DNA of 64,000 nucleotides from Rhodohalobacter sp. SW132 (GTDB lineage: Bacteria; Bacteroidota; Rhodothermia; Balneolales; Balneolaceae), in contig NZ_QUOK01000003.1 in assembly GCF_003390325.1 (NCBI RefSeq), forward strand, positions 310,001 through 374,000, written 5' to 3'. The position numbers and the translations under genes were made by a program. The notes under the pieces were generated by a model. The model was not told the origin of the DNA, did not search any database, and was given only the letters and a program-made list of their open reading frames with translations. Of the stretch, positions 37,341 to 46,678 are shown piece after piece (within the stretch, counting starts at the first letter, position 1; each line of letters starts with the position of its first letter).

Positions 37341-38390
37341 TTATTGAAGATTATTTTCATAAATCACTAAATGTGTATCATCATCAATCATATGAAGCAA
37401 GTAGATGAATTGGTCATCCACGGCCATGCTACCTGTTGCACGATATGGGATTTCATACGTATAGAGATAATCACCTGTCTCCTGACTGTAGATATCCAAT
37501 TTGGGATATTCATGTTCATCTCCCGAAACTCCGCCTTGTAGTATCAGCCAATAATCGTTGTGCAGGGCAGATCCGATAGCAGAGAAATATCCATGTTCTG
37601 AATATCTAAAAACCCGGTTTTCTCCGCTTTCGAACGTTATATAATTCAAGTCGGCTGGAAAATCGTCAATCGACGTAACTGAAAAAACTTGACGATAGTC
37701 CGAATCCCATTTTCTAAGGATATGTTCAGCAAAACCGGCGTAATAAAAATTGTCATTTTTATCGATTTCGATACTTCCGGGATACATGAGGGTATGAAAA
37801 TGATCCCGGTCAATCTTGCCAAATTCAGAAAGAACCTCTCCCTCTTGATTCATTTCATGAAACATATAATTCTTCCCGGTGCTGAAAGGGTCAGACAACG
37901 TGATGATGTTTCCATTGCTTAAAAAACGAATTCTGCTTGGTTGAAGCTCTTCGGATATAAATTCATGGATGAGCGTCCCTTTTATATCTCTAAACTGAAA
38001 TTTTGATAAACTGCGGTCATAAAAAACAAATGTCTCGTTTGAGACGGATCCAAGAGATAAACTTGTCAGTTCTTCCGGGCCTTCTCCTTCTGGAATGGAA
38101 AAAGACAGTTCGATCTCAAAAGAACCAGTATTGATTCCAATAACTTTAAATTGTGAGCGGTCTGCAATAAATAGTGTATTTCCATACACTATGAGACCGG
38201 ACGCGTTGTATAATTTAAATTGATCGTATAATGAGATTTGTTCTGCAATTTCCAGTACTCCTCTGATTTCCCGCTCTGATGACTCTTGTGGATCTTTATC
38301 TTCAAAAAAATGTTCTTTATCACTTTCAGAACAATGATTTAAGCAAGTTGCTAAAATCAGCAGGCAAAATATTTTCAACGAATTATTCAT
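37341..38390 (-). CDS. 6-bladed beta-propeller lipoprotein BP12
   Basis: 349 aa. I chose ATG 38390 over the upstream alternative at 38420 because MNNSLKIFCLLILATCLNHC is a complete lipoprotein signal (Cys20). It has LFIADRSQFKVIGINTGSFE and a diverged signature PEGEGPEEL. It has no constant module; the C-terminus is MAVDDQFIYLLHMIDDDTHL-like. It is the most diverged member by eye, closest to the BF3164-like type. Confidence 0.72.
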   Translation of the reverse strand: MNNSLKIFCLLILATCLNHCSESDKEHFFEDKDPQESSEREIRGVLEIAEQISLYDQFKLYNASGLIVYGNTLFIADRSQFKVIGINTGSFEIELSFSIPEGEGPEELTSLSLGSVSNETFVFYDRSLSKFQFRDIKGTLIHEFISEELQPSRIRFLSNGNIITLSDPFSTGKNYMFHEMNQEGEVLSEFGKIDRDHFHTLMYPGSIEIDKNDNFYYAGFAEHILRKWDSDYRQVFSVTSIDDFPADLNYITFESGENRVFRYSEHGYFSAIGSALHNDYWLILQGGVSGDEHEYPKLDIYSQETGDYLYTYEIPYRATGSMAVDDQFIYLLHMIDDDTHLVIYENNLQ

Positions 38391-38524
38391 AATATTTTCC
38401 TTTATAAAATATAAAAACATGGAACTATACCATTCCTACCCAACAAATCTCCGACTACCTTTAAATTTACAGAATCACCTGTCGGTGAGGGTTTTCAAAG
38501 TCACGAAATAGGACATAGTACATT

Positions 38525-39751
38525 CTACTCCATCTCCACCCGATACCTCACCACCTGAACCAGACCGGTTTCTTCATCGGTTTCGCGGGTGTAGATCTTC
38601 CCGTCTCTCACAACTTCAATCGGTTCATCCCGTGGCCCCTGAAATGTGGTAATGAGTTCTCCGGACTCTTCTAAAATCCACCATTCATAGACATCGAAAT
38701 TTTCAACGATTGTGGCAATCCATATTCGCCCTTCATCGTCCACCAGCATGCGATCCATTGCCGGCCAGGTTTCCGGAATTTCATTTTGGCTGACTAAATC
38801 AGCAAGGTATGGAGTCACCTGAGAGCTGATTGCATCCTCCCGGCTCATCTCAAGATTTTCAAACGGTTGGTATATCGCACTTTGATAATCACCGTCAGTA
38901 GAGTACTTCCTGATCAGTATGTGATCTGACATTGCAAAGTAAATACTCCCATCATCCGATGCCCCAAAAATTGGTTTAGTGAATATCTGGGGACTCGGTG
39001 CCGCCCGTGTATACTGCCCTGTAAATCGGGACTGCTCGGGCGAAGATTTTCCGGTAATTTCGTAGAGTGGTACCGGATCTATGAGCGGCCTGGTAAGTCT
39101 GGCATCATCTCTCATCAAATAGAAATAGTATTGTTTGTCCTCCTTCAACTCACCGGCGTCTTCCGGAATCGTTGGAATATGATTTAACAGGATTACAAGA
39201 AACGTCTCTTCACCCAGGATTTGGATTTGGTGAATATGGGTATCAAATATTCCATCAAAACTGCCTTTATTCGTTGGATATACATTAATTGTACGAACCA
39301 GCTCAAGATCTGCTATTGAATATTGGGTCACTCTTGACAACCTTATATCTAATAAGAAGAGTTGATCCATTTTAATCACGGGAAAAGGACCGGCTGCATA
39401 TTCTCCGGGCCCTTCACCACTTCTCCCTACCGATGTGAAATATTCCCCACCGGGTTCAAAAATATGTAATGTATTCTGTTGAACATCACTCATATAAATC
39501 CGTCCCAAATCATCGACTGCAAACCCGCCCATGCGTCCAATCGGTTGTTCAGGGCTGTCGCCTATTGAGATTTCACGTTCAAAGTTGATCTCAGCATTAG
39601 GAGAATCTGCTCCTGAGAATATGGTAAGATTTTCGATCTCATCGAGATGATCAGGAACGGTCGCTTGCCGGGATTCTTTATTGCAGGCAAATGCAAAAGC
39701 TGCAAGTGCTACAATTAACATCCGGTACAAGGATTTACATGATATTGTCAT
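38525..39751 (-). CDS. 6-bladed beta-propeller lipoprotein BP13
   Basis: 408 aa, lipobox AFAC (Cys23). Its N-terminus VPDHLDEIENLTIFSGADSP and blade GFAVDDLGRIYMSDVQQN are family-typical, followed by SVGRSGEGPGEY. The constant module is present: VYEWWILEESGELITTFQGP, YTRETDEETGLVQVVRYRVE. Its start is 22 bp after the BP14 stop, so BP14-BP13 are an operon. Confidence 0.85.
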   Translation of the reverse strand: MTISCKSLYRMLIVALAAFAFACNKESRQATVPDHLDEIENLTIFSGADSPNAEINFEREISIGDSPEQPIGRMGGFAVDDLGRIYMSDVQQNTLHIFEPGGEYFTSVGRSGEGPGEYAAGPFPVIKMDQLFLLDIRLSRVTQYSIADLELVRTINVYPTNKGSFDGIFDTHIHQIQILGEETFLVILLNHIPTIPEDAGELKEDKQYYFYLMRDDARLTRPLIDPVPLYEITGKSSPEQSRFTGQYTRAAPSPQIFTKPIFGASDDGSIYFAMSDHILIRKYSTDGDYQSAIYQPFENLEMSREDAISSQVTPYLADLVSQNEIPETWPAMDRMLVDDEGRIWIATIVENFDVYEWWILEESGELITTFQGPRDEPIEVVRDGKIYTRETDEETGLVQVVRYRVEME

Positions 39752-39773
39752 GGTTCAAGTAGTTTTGCTCTGA

Positions 39774-40922
39774 TTATTCCATCTCAATCCTGTACCGCAC
39801 CACCTGTTGCAGTCCTGTTTCTTCATCGGTTTCGCGGGTGTACATCTTGCCGTTTCGGACAACCTCAATCGGTTCATTCCGGGGCCATTCGAATTTGGTG
39901 ATGAGTTCTCCGGTTTCTTCTAAAACCCACCATTCGTAGATATCAAAATCCTCAACAATAGTTGAGATCCACAGGCGATTTTTATCGTCAATGAGCATCT
40001 CATCCAGCGCCGGCCAGGTTTCAGGAAAATCGGCATTTTGTATGCCCCGCCGATAGCGTTCGTTGTACCTGCCAAGTACCTCGCTGCGAATCAGTTCCTC
40101 ATTTTCAAAAGGATAATAAAATGCCCGTCTATACTCACCATTGTAATTATATTTTTTTACAAAAAAATCATCATTCCATGCCAAATACATTCCGCTCGTA
40201 TTTGATACCGCCACGAGTGGTTTCCGGGTAAATGGCAGCACCATTGCGAAGGCAAACCCATCTGTATTATCTGAAAAAATATCAGCATCCCGGTGCTCCA
40301 GGATTTTAGAAGCAGTAATTTCACCGGTATGATCCAGCAAAGAATAGTGACTGATCCGCTCACTCCGGCTAATCATTCTGCTGAACTGTAAAAGCATGGA
40401 TTGATCGTTTCTTATAAAAATATCAGCCACTCTTGCCGCTTCCATATCATCCACACCCGGCTCCATCAGTTTCGAATCCAGCAGATCAAAACTATCCGCA
40501 GAAAACCATTGAATCAGTTGCCGGTTTGCATCCAGGACTACAACCTGGTCAGAAATGGTTCTTAATGACTTAATGTTGCGGAACTCCCCGGGGCCTTCTC
40601 CATCTTCGCCTATATTTCCCAGGTAATTTCCATTCGGTTCGTATACTTTGACATCCAATTCTTCTCCATCGGCTATATATACCCGGCCGGTATGATCTAC
40701 AGTTACAGCGTTTAACCACCCAATGAAAACTTCGTCGGTGTCGCCAAAATTTTGCTCTCTCTTCAGTTGTATACTGTAGGCTGGTTCAGCATCCGCAGAA
40801 TATACGGTCAGATTCTCAAGTTCCCCGAGATGTTCCGGTATTTCTGAAGAATCCGGGTTTGAACAACCGGAGATCAGGAATTGAAGGAGAATTAAGACAA
40901 CTATTTTGAGAAAGAAGTTCAT
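39774..40922 (-). CDS. 6-bladed beta-propeller lipoprotein BP14
   Basis: 382 aa, lipobox ISGC (Cys20). It shows AVTVDHTGRVYIADGEELDV, NIGEDGEGPGEF and the full constant end IYEWWVLEETGELITKFEWP, YTRETDEETGLQQVVRYRIE. Its module DNA matches that of BP7 with only 2 differences over about 78 bp, although the rest of the two genes is highly diverged. It is the first gene of the BP14-BP13 unit. Confidence 0.85.
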   Translation of the reverse strand: MNFFLKIVVLILLQFLISGCSNPDSSEIPEHLGELENLTVYSADAEPAYSIQLKREQNFGDTDEVFIGWLNAVTVDHTGRVYIADGEELDVKVYEPNGNYLGNIGEDGEGPGEFRNIKSLRTISDQVVVLDANRQLIQWFSADSFDLLDSKLMEPGVDDMEAARVADIFIRNDQSMLLQFSRMISRSERISHYSLLDHTGEITASKILEHRDADIFSDNTDGFAFAMVLPFTRKPLVAVSNTSGMYLAWNDDFFVKKYNYNGEYRRAFYYPFENEELIRSEVLGRYNERYRRGIQNADFPETWPALDEMLIDDKNRLWISTIVEDFDIYEWWVLEETGELITKFEWPRNEPIEVVRNGKMYTRETDEETGLQQVVRYRIEME

Positions 40923-41067
40923 TCTAATAACATTATAGAGTACTATTCAGATATACATGGTTTGATCAACCTCATTCCATGTAAATATATTCTTCTACAT
41001 AGGTTCTTATTCGAAGTTGTGACACCTACACTTTTCAGCCGGTAGAATACACTTCAAATTATCTCCG

Positions 41068-42321
41068 CTATTCCATCTCAATCCGGTATCGCACCACCCG
41101 CTGCTGACCTGTTGTTTCCATTGTTTCACGTGCATATACATAGTCATTTTTTATTTTTTCTATAGATCGGTTTCCCGGCCACTTGAATGTTGCAATGAGT
41201 TCTCCGGTATCTTGCAATACCCACCATTCATGTATCAACTCTTCACTTTTAGGAATTGTAGCTACCCACAGCCGGTTTTCATCATCAGTCACTATATCAC
41301 TCAATGCAGGCCATTTTTCGGGGAGCTCTGCATGTAGCAATAAATTTGTATTTATTTCATCATCTTGTGCAATCAAGTCGATAATCTCTTCCCGGTCTAT
41401 TGACTTTTTTTCCATTGGGATATAAAAAGCCCTGATATAATCCCCATTCTTATTATGCAATTTAACTAATGGATCTTCGCTATTGGCTGTAAAAATAGTT
41501 CCTTCATTAGAAATAGAGATCATAGGCTGTTGCAGAAACGGAACAGGACTAAGGTTGAATAAGTGGTTGCCATCAACAACGGCTGTTATATTTTCCATAT
41601 CTTTCAATTCATCTATCATTTCGGATCTGATTTTCCCCTCCCGATCCACAACGTAGTACCTGACAAGTAACTCTTGATCTAAATTATAATGTTCTGTCCC
41701 GTAGTTGGCATTTTTCATCTCATCCTTATATCTCACTATGAATAAATCATCTGAAATCAGGGAAACAGGACGAGATGGCAACCCCCTTAACTCTTCACGA
41801 TCAGGCGCACGATTTGTATATACATTCCGGACATCAATTACATCGAGGGAATCAAGAGAAAAAAAAGTAGATCGAAATTGAAAATAGTCGAATGCGAAGA
41901 GTTGATCGGAATGTATTTTAATATCAAAAATACCCTCAAATTCACCCGGCCCACGGCCTTCACCACCTAATCTTCGCAGATATGCACCGGTAGAATCAAA
42001 AACATGGATCACTTTTTCGTAGTTATCCCCAACATATATTTTGCCGGTATCATCAACCTCAAGCCCTGCGAAAAAATCGGACCCTCCAAATGCAAATCCG
42101 CCACTCGTGCTATGGTACCAGGAACCAGTAGCATCACTGTCATCTATCACTAAGTCACGAATGAATGTGATGGTTGACTCCGGTGAACTGTTTTTTTCTA
42201 TAACAATTACATTTTGAAGATCTGGTGGAGCACCGTCCACAGCGGGATCATTTTCCGGCTCTGAAGAGCACGAAATGAATAGAACCAGTAACGCAAAAAG
42301 TATATATCTGCAGTACATCAT
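41068..42321 (-). CDS. 6-bladed beta-propeller lipoprotein BP15
   Basis: 417 aa from ATG 42321. The frame is open to a TTG at 42354, but MMYCRYILFALLVLFISC forms a clean lipoprotein signal (Cys18). It contains GLEVDDTGKIYVGDNYEKVI, RLGGEGRGPGEF and a diverged constant module (HEWWVLQDTGELIATFKWPG, YARETMETTGQQRVVRYRIE). It is separated from BP16 by the 42.4-43.8 kb toxin-antitoxin island, which appears to have inserted into the array. Confidence 0.82.
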   Translation of the reverse strand: MMYCRYILFALLVLFISCSSEPENDPAVDGAPPDLQNVIVIEKNSSPESTITFIRDLVIDDSDATGSWYHSTSGGFAFGGSDFFAGLEVDDTGKIYVGDNYEKVIHVFDSTGAYLRRLGGEGRGPGEFEGIFDIKIHSDQLFAFDYFQFRSTFFSLDSLDVIDVRNVYTNRAPDREELRGLPSRPVSLISDDLFIVRYKDEMKNANYGTEHYNLDQELLVRYYVVDREGKIRSEMIDELKDMENITAVVDGNHLFNLSPVPFLQQPMISISNEGTIFTANSEDPLVKLHNKNGDYIRAFYIPMEKKSIDREEIIDLIAQDDEINTNLLLHAELPEKWPALSDIVTDDENRLWVATIPKSEELIHEWWVLQDTGELIATFKWPGNRSIEKIKNDYVYARETMETTGQQRVVRYRIEME

Positions 42322-42838
42322 CTGAGATAGATTGTTTGTGGGTTTTTGATGCAATTCATTAAGTTTTAACTACGGAGATCGCAGGGGGACACGGAGGGAG
42401 TGGTTTTCGAAATTAGTCTACAGCAATTTTAGCCAGACCTATTAAGGAGCCCCCAAAATGCGGGCACGCGTGTAGGTCTATGTTTTTCTCTTTGTTCGCT
42501 GTGCAATCGATGTGACGCTGAGGTCATACCGAGGCAGCGCATTAATAATGATACGCCCGAACTTCCCCTTCTTCAGTAAAAACAAAAATTCTTTTCTCGT
42601 TTCAATTCCTTCAATCTTGCCAAGTTTTTTCAGCTTACTTACTATTTCAGGCGTCTGTTAATCAAAATTGTATCAAACCTCAATAGTACGACTATAATAG
42701 TTTATTATTAGAGGATGGGCAAATTTTAATTTTCACGGATATAGTTTCATATAAACTTTAAGTCATGAAATAACTCTGGCAGATTTCAATGATATAAAGC
42801 TATTTATAAATTCCTTACTCCTATGATACATTCTCAGT
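42322..42838. other. Degraded non-coding stretch at the edge of the TA island
   Basis: About 500 bp without an intact gene. It contains an ATG-less frame (42478-42657, minus) and AT-rich sequence. I see no promoter I would defend. Confidence 0.5.
42478..42657 (-). pseudogene. C-terminal fragment of an unrecognised protein
   Basis: 59 codons open between two stops without a start codon, reading TPEIVSKLKKLGKIEGIETR and ending in YDLSVTSIAQRTKRKT before TAG. The composition is protein-like (many charged residues, GKFGRIIINALPRYD), so it is probably the remnant of a real gene. I do not recognise the family. It lies in a decayed island with toxin-antitoxin genes. Confidence 0.4.
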
Positions 42839-43009
42839 ATGAAACGAGTTGTCAACATCTCCAAAAATGCCGAAGAAGCCCAACAGTGGGACATCAAACA
42901 ACACCTCAGTATGGGTGTTGAAGAACGACAAGCCGCTGCCCGTGTATTAAAAGAGAGGGTATATGGCAAAAACTCCCTGGATGCAAGAAAAGCTGAACGT
43001 AATAAATGA
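42839..43009 (+). CDS. Small unrecognised protein, possible antitoxin
   Basis: A 56-codon ORF starting MKRVVNISKNAEEAQQWDIK and continuing with SMGVEERQAAARVLKERVYG and a basic tail. The pattern of E/W-D-I-x-Q-x-L-S-M-x-x-E-E-R resembles small proteins that precede nucleotidyltransferase-type toxins in other bacteria; that is from memory and tentative. No toxin partner follows; the next 200 bp are decayed. It may be an orphan antitoxin or a relic. Confidence 0.55.
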   Translation: MKRVVNISKNAEEAQQWDIKQHLSMGVEERQAAARVLKERVYGKNSLDARKAERNK

Positions 43010-43017
43010 GGCTGAAG

Positions 43018-43200
43018 TAGATGATCTTTAAATCTCTCAAGCACCTGAATGGCTTGTTTCCTGGTTACAGATGGAAAATCATCCAGAAATTGGCTTAAGT
43101 ATTGGTCAGCCTTAATGTATTCAAAAAAAGAGCTGCCTCGTAATTTTCAAATGCGATTATATTAGGTTCAGAGTCAAGTTCGTCTAATTTAGTGTTATCT
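43018..43200 (-). pseudogene. Frameshifted remnant of a DUF433-like antitoxin
   Basis: On the minus strand one frame reads LDELDSEPNIIAFENYEAAL and another continues EYIKADQYLSQFLDDFPSVT then RKQAIQVLERFKDHLL. They join at a T7 run that would need one more T. The FLDDFPSVTRKQAIQVLE segment resembles the end of DUF433 proteins, which accompany PIN or DUF5615 toxins. No toxin gene remains. Identification is tentative. Confidence 0.35.
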
Positions 43201-43253
43201 CAATGATCTAGAGAGTTGCCAAGATTTTAAAAAAGTAGTACTTTAGTATCACT

Positions 43254-43511
43254 ATGAAAACAGAACTTGTTACAACACTTAAACGTCAGGCAACAAAGCT
43301 CTTAAAAGAACTCCGAGAGGAAAAAGAACCGGTACTCATCACAGAGCACGGAAAACCTTCTGCTTACCTGGTTGACGTAGAACATTTTGAACACATTCAA
43401 AAGAGATTAAAACTGCTGGAAGGCCTGGCCCGGGGTGAAAAAGCCATTCTTGAAGATCGGGTTGTATCGCACGCTGATGCCAAAAAGCGCATGGCGCGAT
43501 GGCTCGAATAG
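43254..43511 (+). CDS. Phd/YefM-type antitoxin
   Basis: An 85-aa antitoxin. The N-terminal part LKELREEKEPVLITEHGKPS is the classic Phd/YefM DNA-binding fold, followed by AYLVDVEHFEHIQKRLKLLE and a C-terminal helix that would wrap the toxin. The last 13 bp overlap the start of the downstream toxin, typical of coupled pairs. The complex should autorepress its promoter, expected just upstream of 43254. Confidence 0.88.
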   Translation: MKTELVTTLKRQATKLLKELREEKEPVLITEHGKPSAYLVDVEHFEHIQKRLKLLEGLARGEKAILEDRVVSHADAKKRMARWLE

Positions 43512-43801
43512 TCTGGACCGAACCTGCTTTACAGGAGCTGGATGAAATTGCCGATTATATTTCATTAGATAATTCAATTGCAGCAAAAAAGTTGGTTCGC
43601 GAAGTTTTCAAACGGGTTGATCATTTAGCTCATCATCCCAAAAGCGGTAAGCTTGTGGAAGAATTTGAAGCAACGATTTATAGAGAAATCGTAAACCCAC
43701 CTTGCAGAATTTTTTATCGGCTGGCAGGTAAAATTGTCTACATTATCCATGTGATCAGGGAAGAACAGTTTCTTCACATAGATATTTTAAAGTCGCGATA
43801 A
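43499..43801 (+). CDS. RelE/ParE-family toxin
   Basis: A 100-aa toxin of the RelE/ParE superfamily: MARIVWTEPALQELDEIADY, then HHPKSGKLVEEF, NPPCRIFYRLAGKIVYIIHV and a C-terminal LHIDILKSR. It pairs with the Phd-type antitoxin with a 13-bp overlap. RelE members cleave ribosome-bound mRNA and ParE members inhibit gyrase; the sequence alone does not separate the two here. The pair interrupts the propeller array between BP15 and BP16. Confidence 0.87.
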   Translation: MARIVWTEPALQELDEIADYISLDNSIAAKKLVREVFKRVDHLAHHPKSGKLVEEFEATIYREIVNPPCRIFYRLAGKIVYIIHVIREEQFLHIDILKSR

Positions 43802-44052
43802 ACCTGGGTTTATTGATATAATCAGCGTTCCCACTATCTGTTCATAAGCTGAGTCACTGTACCTTTTCAGGTTTTTAGCTGGATTCTTGATTTTGTAGCC
43901 CGTGCCGCAGATAAAGAGTATGCTGATAAAACAAATAAATATTCGCCTTACGGAAAAAATTTTCACAGTTTTCACAAATTTCTACAGCATCAACTTTATC
44001 ATTTCTTCCCAACCTATCACGTGATTTGATCTTTCAATCATCAAATGGGATT

Positions 44053-45180
44053 TCAAAAATGATAGGATCTTATCTCAGCATCATTAATTGTTGCGGTCAA
44101 TATTCTACTTCTTTTAAAATCAATTCCCGCGAAATTAGTGAATAATTCGCCGTTGGAAGCAATTTTATACCGATTAATGAGCCCACCTTCTGAATCAAAT
44201 TGGTGTATCCACATTGGTCTTTGAAAATTTAGTGCATTCTGATTCATAAACGTAAAAAGATATAAATCGCCGTTGGGACTGTTTCTTCCCGTTATATATT
44301 TCCGTACCGGCTCAAGATAATCAGGTCGGTTGTCCACAATATTACTGAGATCGATCATTAGTGAGTCGATTTCCGGCGTACGAGCAATTGTTTGTTCCCA
44401 TATTTTTCTACCGGAAAGGCTGTATTTGGCAATTTTGGGAATAGCACTATATACTATATATAATTCGTCAGGTTCAGAGTGATCGTTTACCGGAAAAGCC
44501 AGGCATAAATCTCGTCGAGGAACGTTCCTGCTTTCAAGTGCTGACCTGATTATATCGTTATCTTCCGTAGCTGTACAATCTGTTGGTAATTCTCCAATAT
44601 TGGCGATTTCATCTCCATTCCAATTTATAGCCTGATAGAGAAACTTGCCGTCGACCTGGGATGGAAGTAATATCGTTTCATTCAATGTTACAAACGGCCT
44701 GTTATTCATGTCTGTATTTGGTAGTAGTGGAGAAATTATTTGGTTTAAGAGTTCTCCATAATCCAGCGAAGAAATATGTTGCCCATCCAGCCGACTGTAC
44801 TTATTTATTAAAAACTGTTCTCCATCTACGATAAAAAGATGCTCTTTGGATAAAAAAAAGTTTTCAATATGTAATACTTCCCCAGGGCCGCGTCCCTTGC
44901 TTCCAAAGACATTAACAACATTACTACTTTCATCTATCTCAATAATTGCCGATCTGGCTAAATCCTGGATAAATAAATGCTGGGTTTCATCATCATACTT
45001 TAATCCTGCCAGCATACCTAAAAACAAATCCTTATTCTCCGGCAGATTTTCATAAAACTTGAGTTCATGGACTTTTACCCCGGTAAATTCAGAATTATCC
45101 GCGCCTTTTTTCTGACAGCCCGTTGTCAGAAAGCCTAATAATAATGAACTAATCAATATGCTTAAATAGTAAGCTCTCAT
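44053..45180 (-). CDS. 6-bladed beta-propeller lipoprotein BP16
   Basis: 375 aa, lipobox TTGC (Cys22). It resembles the BF3164-like branch: KYDDETQHLFIQDLARSAII, signature FGSKGRGPGEV, and a C-terminus GIDFKRSRILTATINDAEIR without the constant module. Its predicted promoter (45281-45309) is strikingly like that of the RND permease at 19279-22362. It is separated from BP15 by the TA island. Confidence 0.78.
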   Translation of the reverse strand: MRAYYLSILISSLLLGFLTTGCQKKGADNSEFTGVKVHELKFYENLPENKDLFLGMLAGLKYDDETQHLFIQDLARSAIIEIDESSNVVNVFGSKGRGPGEVLHIENFFLSKEHLFIVDGEQFLINKYSRLDGQHISSLDYGELLNQIISPLLPNTDMNNRPFVTLNETILLPSQVDGKFLYQAINWNGDEIANIGELPTDCTATEDNDIIRSALESRNVPRRDLCLAFPVNDHSEPDELYIVYSAIPKIAKYSLSGRKIWEQTIARTPEIDSLMIDLSNIVDNRPDYLEPVRKYITGRNSPNGDLYLFTFMNQNALNFQRPMWIHQFDSEGGLINRYKIASNGELFTNFAGIDFKRSRILTATINDAEIRSYHF

Positions 45181-45280
45181 AATATTAAAGGTAAATCCTG
45201 GCGCTACTTAACTGGAAATTATAGTTATGAAGTAAAACAGATGAGGTCAGCCGAATCGTTATACCCCCTACCCTACGATC

Positions 45281-45309
45281 AGTTTAGTTTAAGTGTTCGA
45301 GAAATGCAA
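45281..45309 (-). promoter_or_regulatory. Predicted promoter of propeller gene BP16
   Basis: Minus strand: TTGCAT (45304-45309), 17-bp spacer TTCTCGAACACTTAAAC, -10 TAAACT (45281-45286). The start codon is 100 bp downstream. The spacer shares 15 of 17 bases with the RND promoter at 22440-22468. Confidence 0.5.
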
Positions 45310-45363
45310 ACCTATAATTTAAAAATGGATTTTCGGGACATCCCATTTAATCTGATAATGAAT

Positions 45364-46578
45364 TTAATTCAGAGCAAATCCTGAAATATGATACTCATCA
45401 CTCTTTTTTGTAATGATGTGATGATTTGTAAAGTGAATATTATTTTCTTCTGAAATGTTATTTAAGCTCCCTAAATAAAAAGTGTCTTCTGAGGTGAAAT
45501 TGTTGAGATAAAAATCTTTAATAAATTCAACCCTGAAATTATCTTCACCTCCACGAACAGGAAATTCACGCCGGTGGAGAATAGAGAGGATATAATAATC
45601 CTCATCAATAAAAACTAAATTTTCAATACGGCTGAAATTACCCTCAGGTACTCTAAGTCTGGACAATTTTGGCCAATACTCTTGTTGGACCATATCAAAA
45701 TCATCCACCTGGATTATTCTATCAAGTTGTCTTTCTTCATCATAATGATAGATAAATGGGAAATATTCGAAAAAATGTACCAACCCCGATGAATTTTCCC
45801 GGGCCAGAGTTTTACCTCTCGAAAAGGGTTCCAATAGCATCCAATGCCCCTTTGTATCATAGATTTCACCCCATGAATGAATTAAACTTCCAGATCTGTC
45901 AAACTCAAACATACTATTTATATTAATATCTGATGTATTCTCGGATCTGGAAGTAACTTTATTACCCATAACAATAAATCGATCGGTATTCGCAATAATA
46001 GAAACAGGTTGAACATTGCTATCCAAATTGACTACGTGTGAATATTCACATGGAAAATCATTGCACGAGAATAATGTGATTCGGGAATCCTGTGAGGCAA
46101 CATATAAAGTGTCATTTTCGAAGACGATATCATTTGCAAAAGAAAGCTCACCAGGGCCAGGACCACTGCCTGCCAACTCTAACCAGGAATCAGAATCTAT
46201 TTGATATTCAAATAGCACCTGGCGCATTACATCAAAAATTATAATTCTGTTTTCATCAACACTTTCGAATAGCATCAACTGATCACTCATGAATGGCAAC
46301 TCCATAAGCCTGGATTGAGATATATCCAATTTTTGCGTGAAAGTCGGTTGTGATAATAAGTATTCCCCGGAAATAATAATCTCGACCATTCCGCTTGAAT
46401 TTCCGGTTATATTTTTTTCGATCAGATGCTTTTGAACAGGATGATCTGCATAAGGGATCCGATCTTCTATTGGATGCAATTCAATATTTTCTTCCTGTTC
46501 ATTAGATCCGCAACCCACTAAAATAAAAACGGATATAAAAACTTTTAGAAAAGAGGTAATTTTAATTTTGTTTAGCAT
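45364..46578 (-). CDS. 6-bladed beta-propeller lipoprotein BP17
   Basis: 404 aa, lipobox LVGC (Cys23), the first gene of the array in transcription order. Its signature is LAGSGPGPGEL; blades such as NRIIIFDVMRQVLFEYQIDS are visible. It lacks the constant module and ends HHIITKKSDEYHISGFALN. The strong promoter at 46679-46707 lies about 100 bp upstream. It is divergent from the MacA-like gene across a 268-bp spacer. Confidence 0.76.
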   Translation of the reverse strand: MLNKIKITSFLKVFISVFILVGCGSNEQEENIELHPIEDRIPYADHPVQKHLIEKNITGNSSGMVEIIISGEYLLSQPTFTQKLDISQSRLMELPFMSDQLMLFESVDENRIIIFDVMRQVLFEYQIDSDSWLELAGSGPGPGELSFANDIVFENDTLYVASQDSRITLFSCNDFPCEYSHVVNLDSNVQPVSIIANTDRFIVMGNKVTSRSENTSDININSMFEFDRSGSLIHSWGEIYDTKGHWMLLEPFSRGKTLARENSSGLVHFFEYFPFIYHYDEERQLDRIIQVDDFDMVQQEYWPKLSRLRVPEGNFSRIENLVFIDEDYYILSILHRREFPVRGGEDNFRVEFIKDFYLNNFTSEDTFYLGSLNNISEENNIHFTNHHIITKKSDEYHISGFALN

Positions 46579-46678
46579 AACGATTATGTCGGGTTAAATG
46601 ATCCTCTATAATTGATGTAGTATTGTAAAACCAAGAAAGCTCTCTCCTCTTGAGCTTGAAACATGATAAATCACTACT

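Noticed and set aside
42763-43044. 93-codon minus-strand ORF
   Set aside because: Mostly antisense to the small plus-strand ORF at 42839-43009; only its first part corresponds to the DUF433-like remnant, which I report as a pseudogene.
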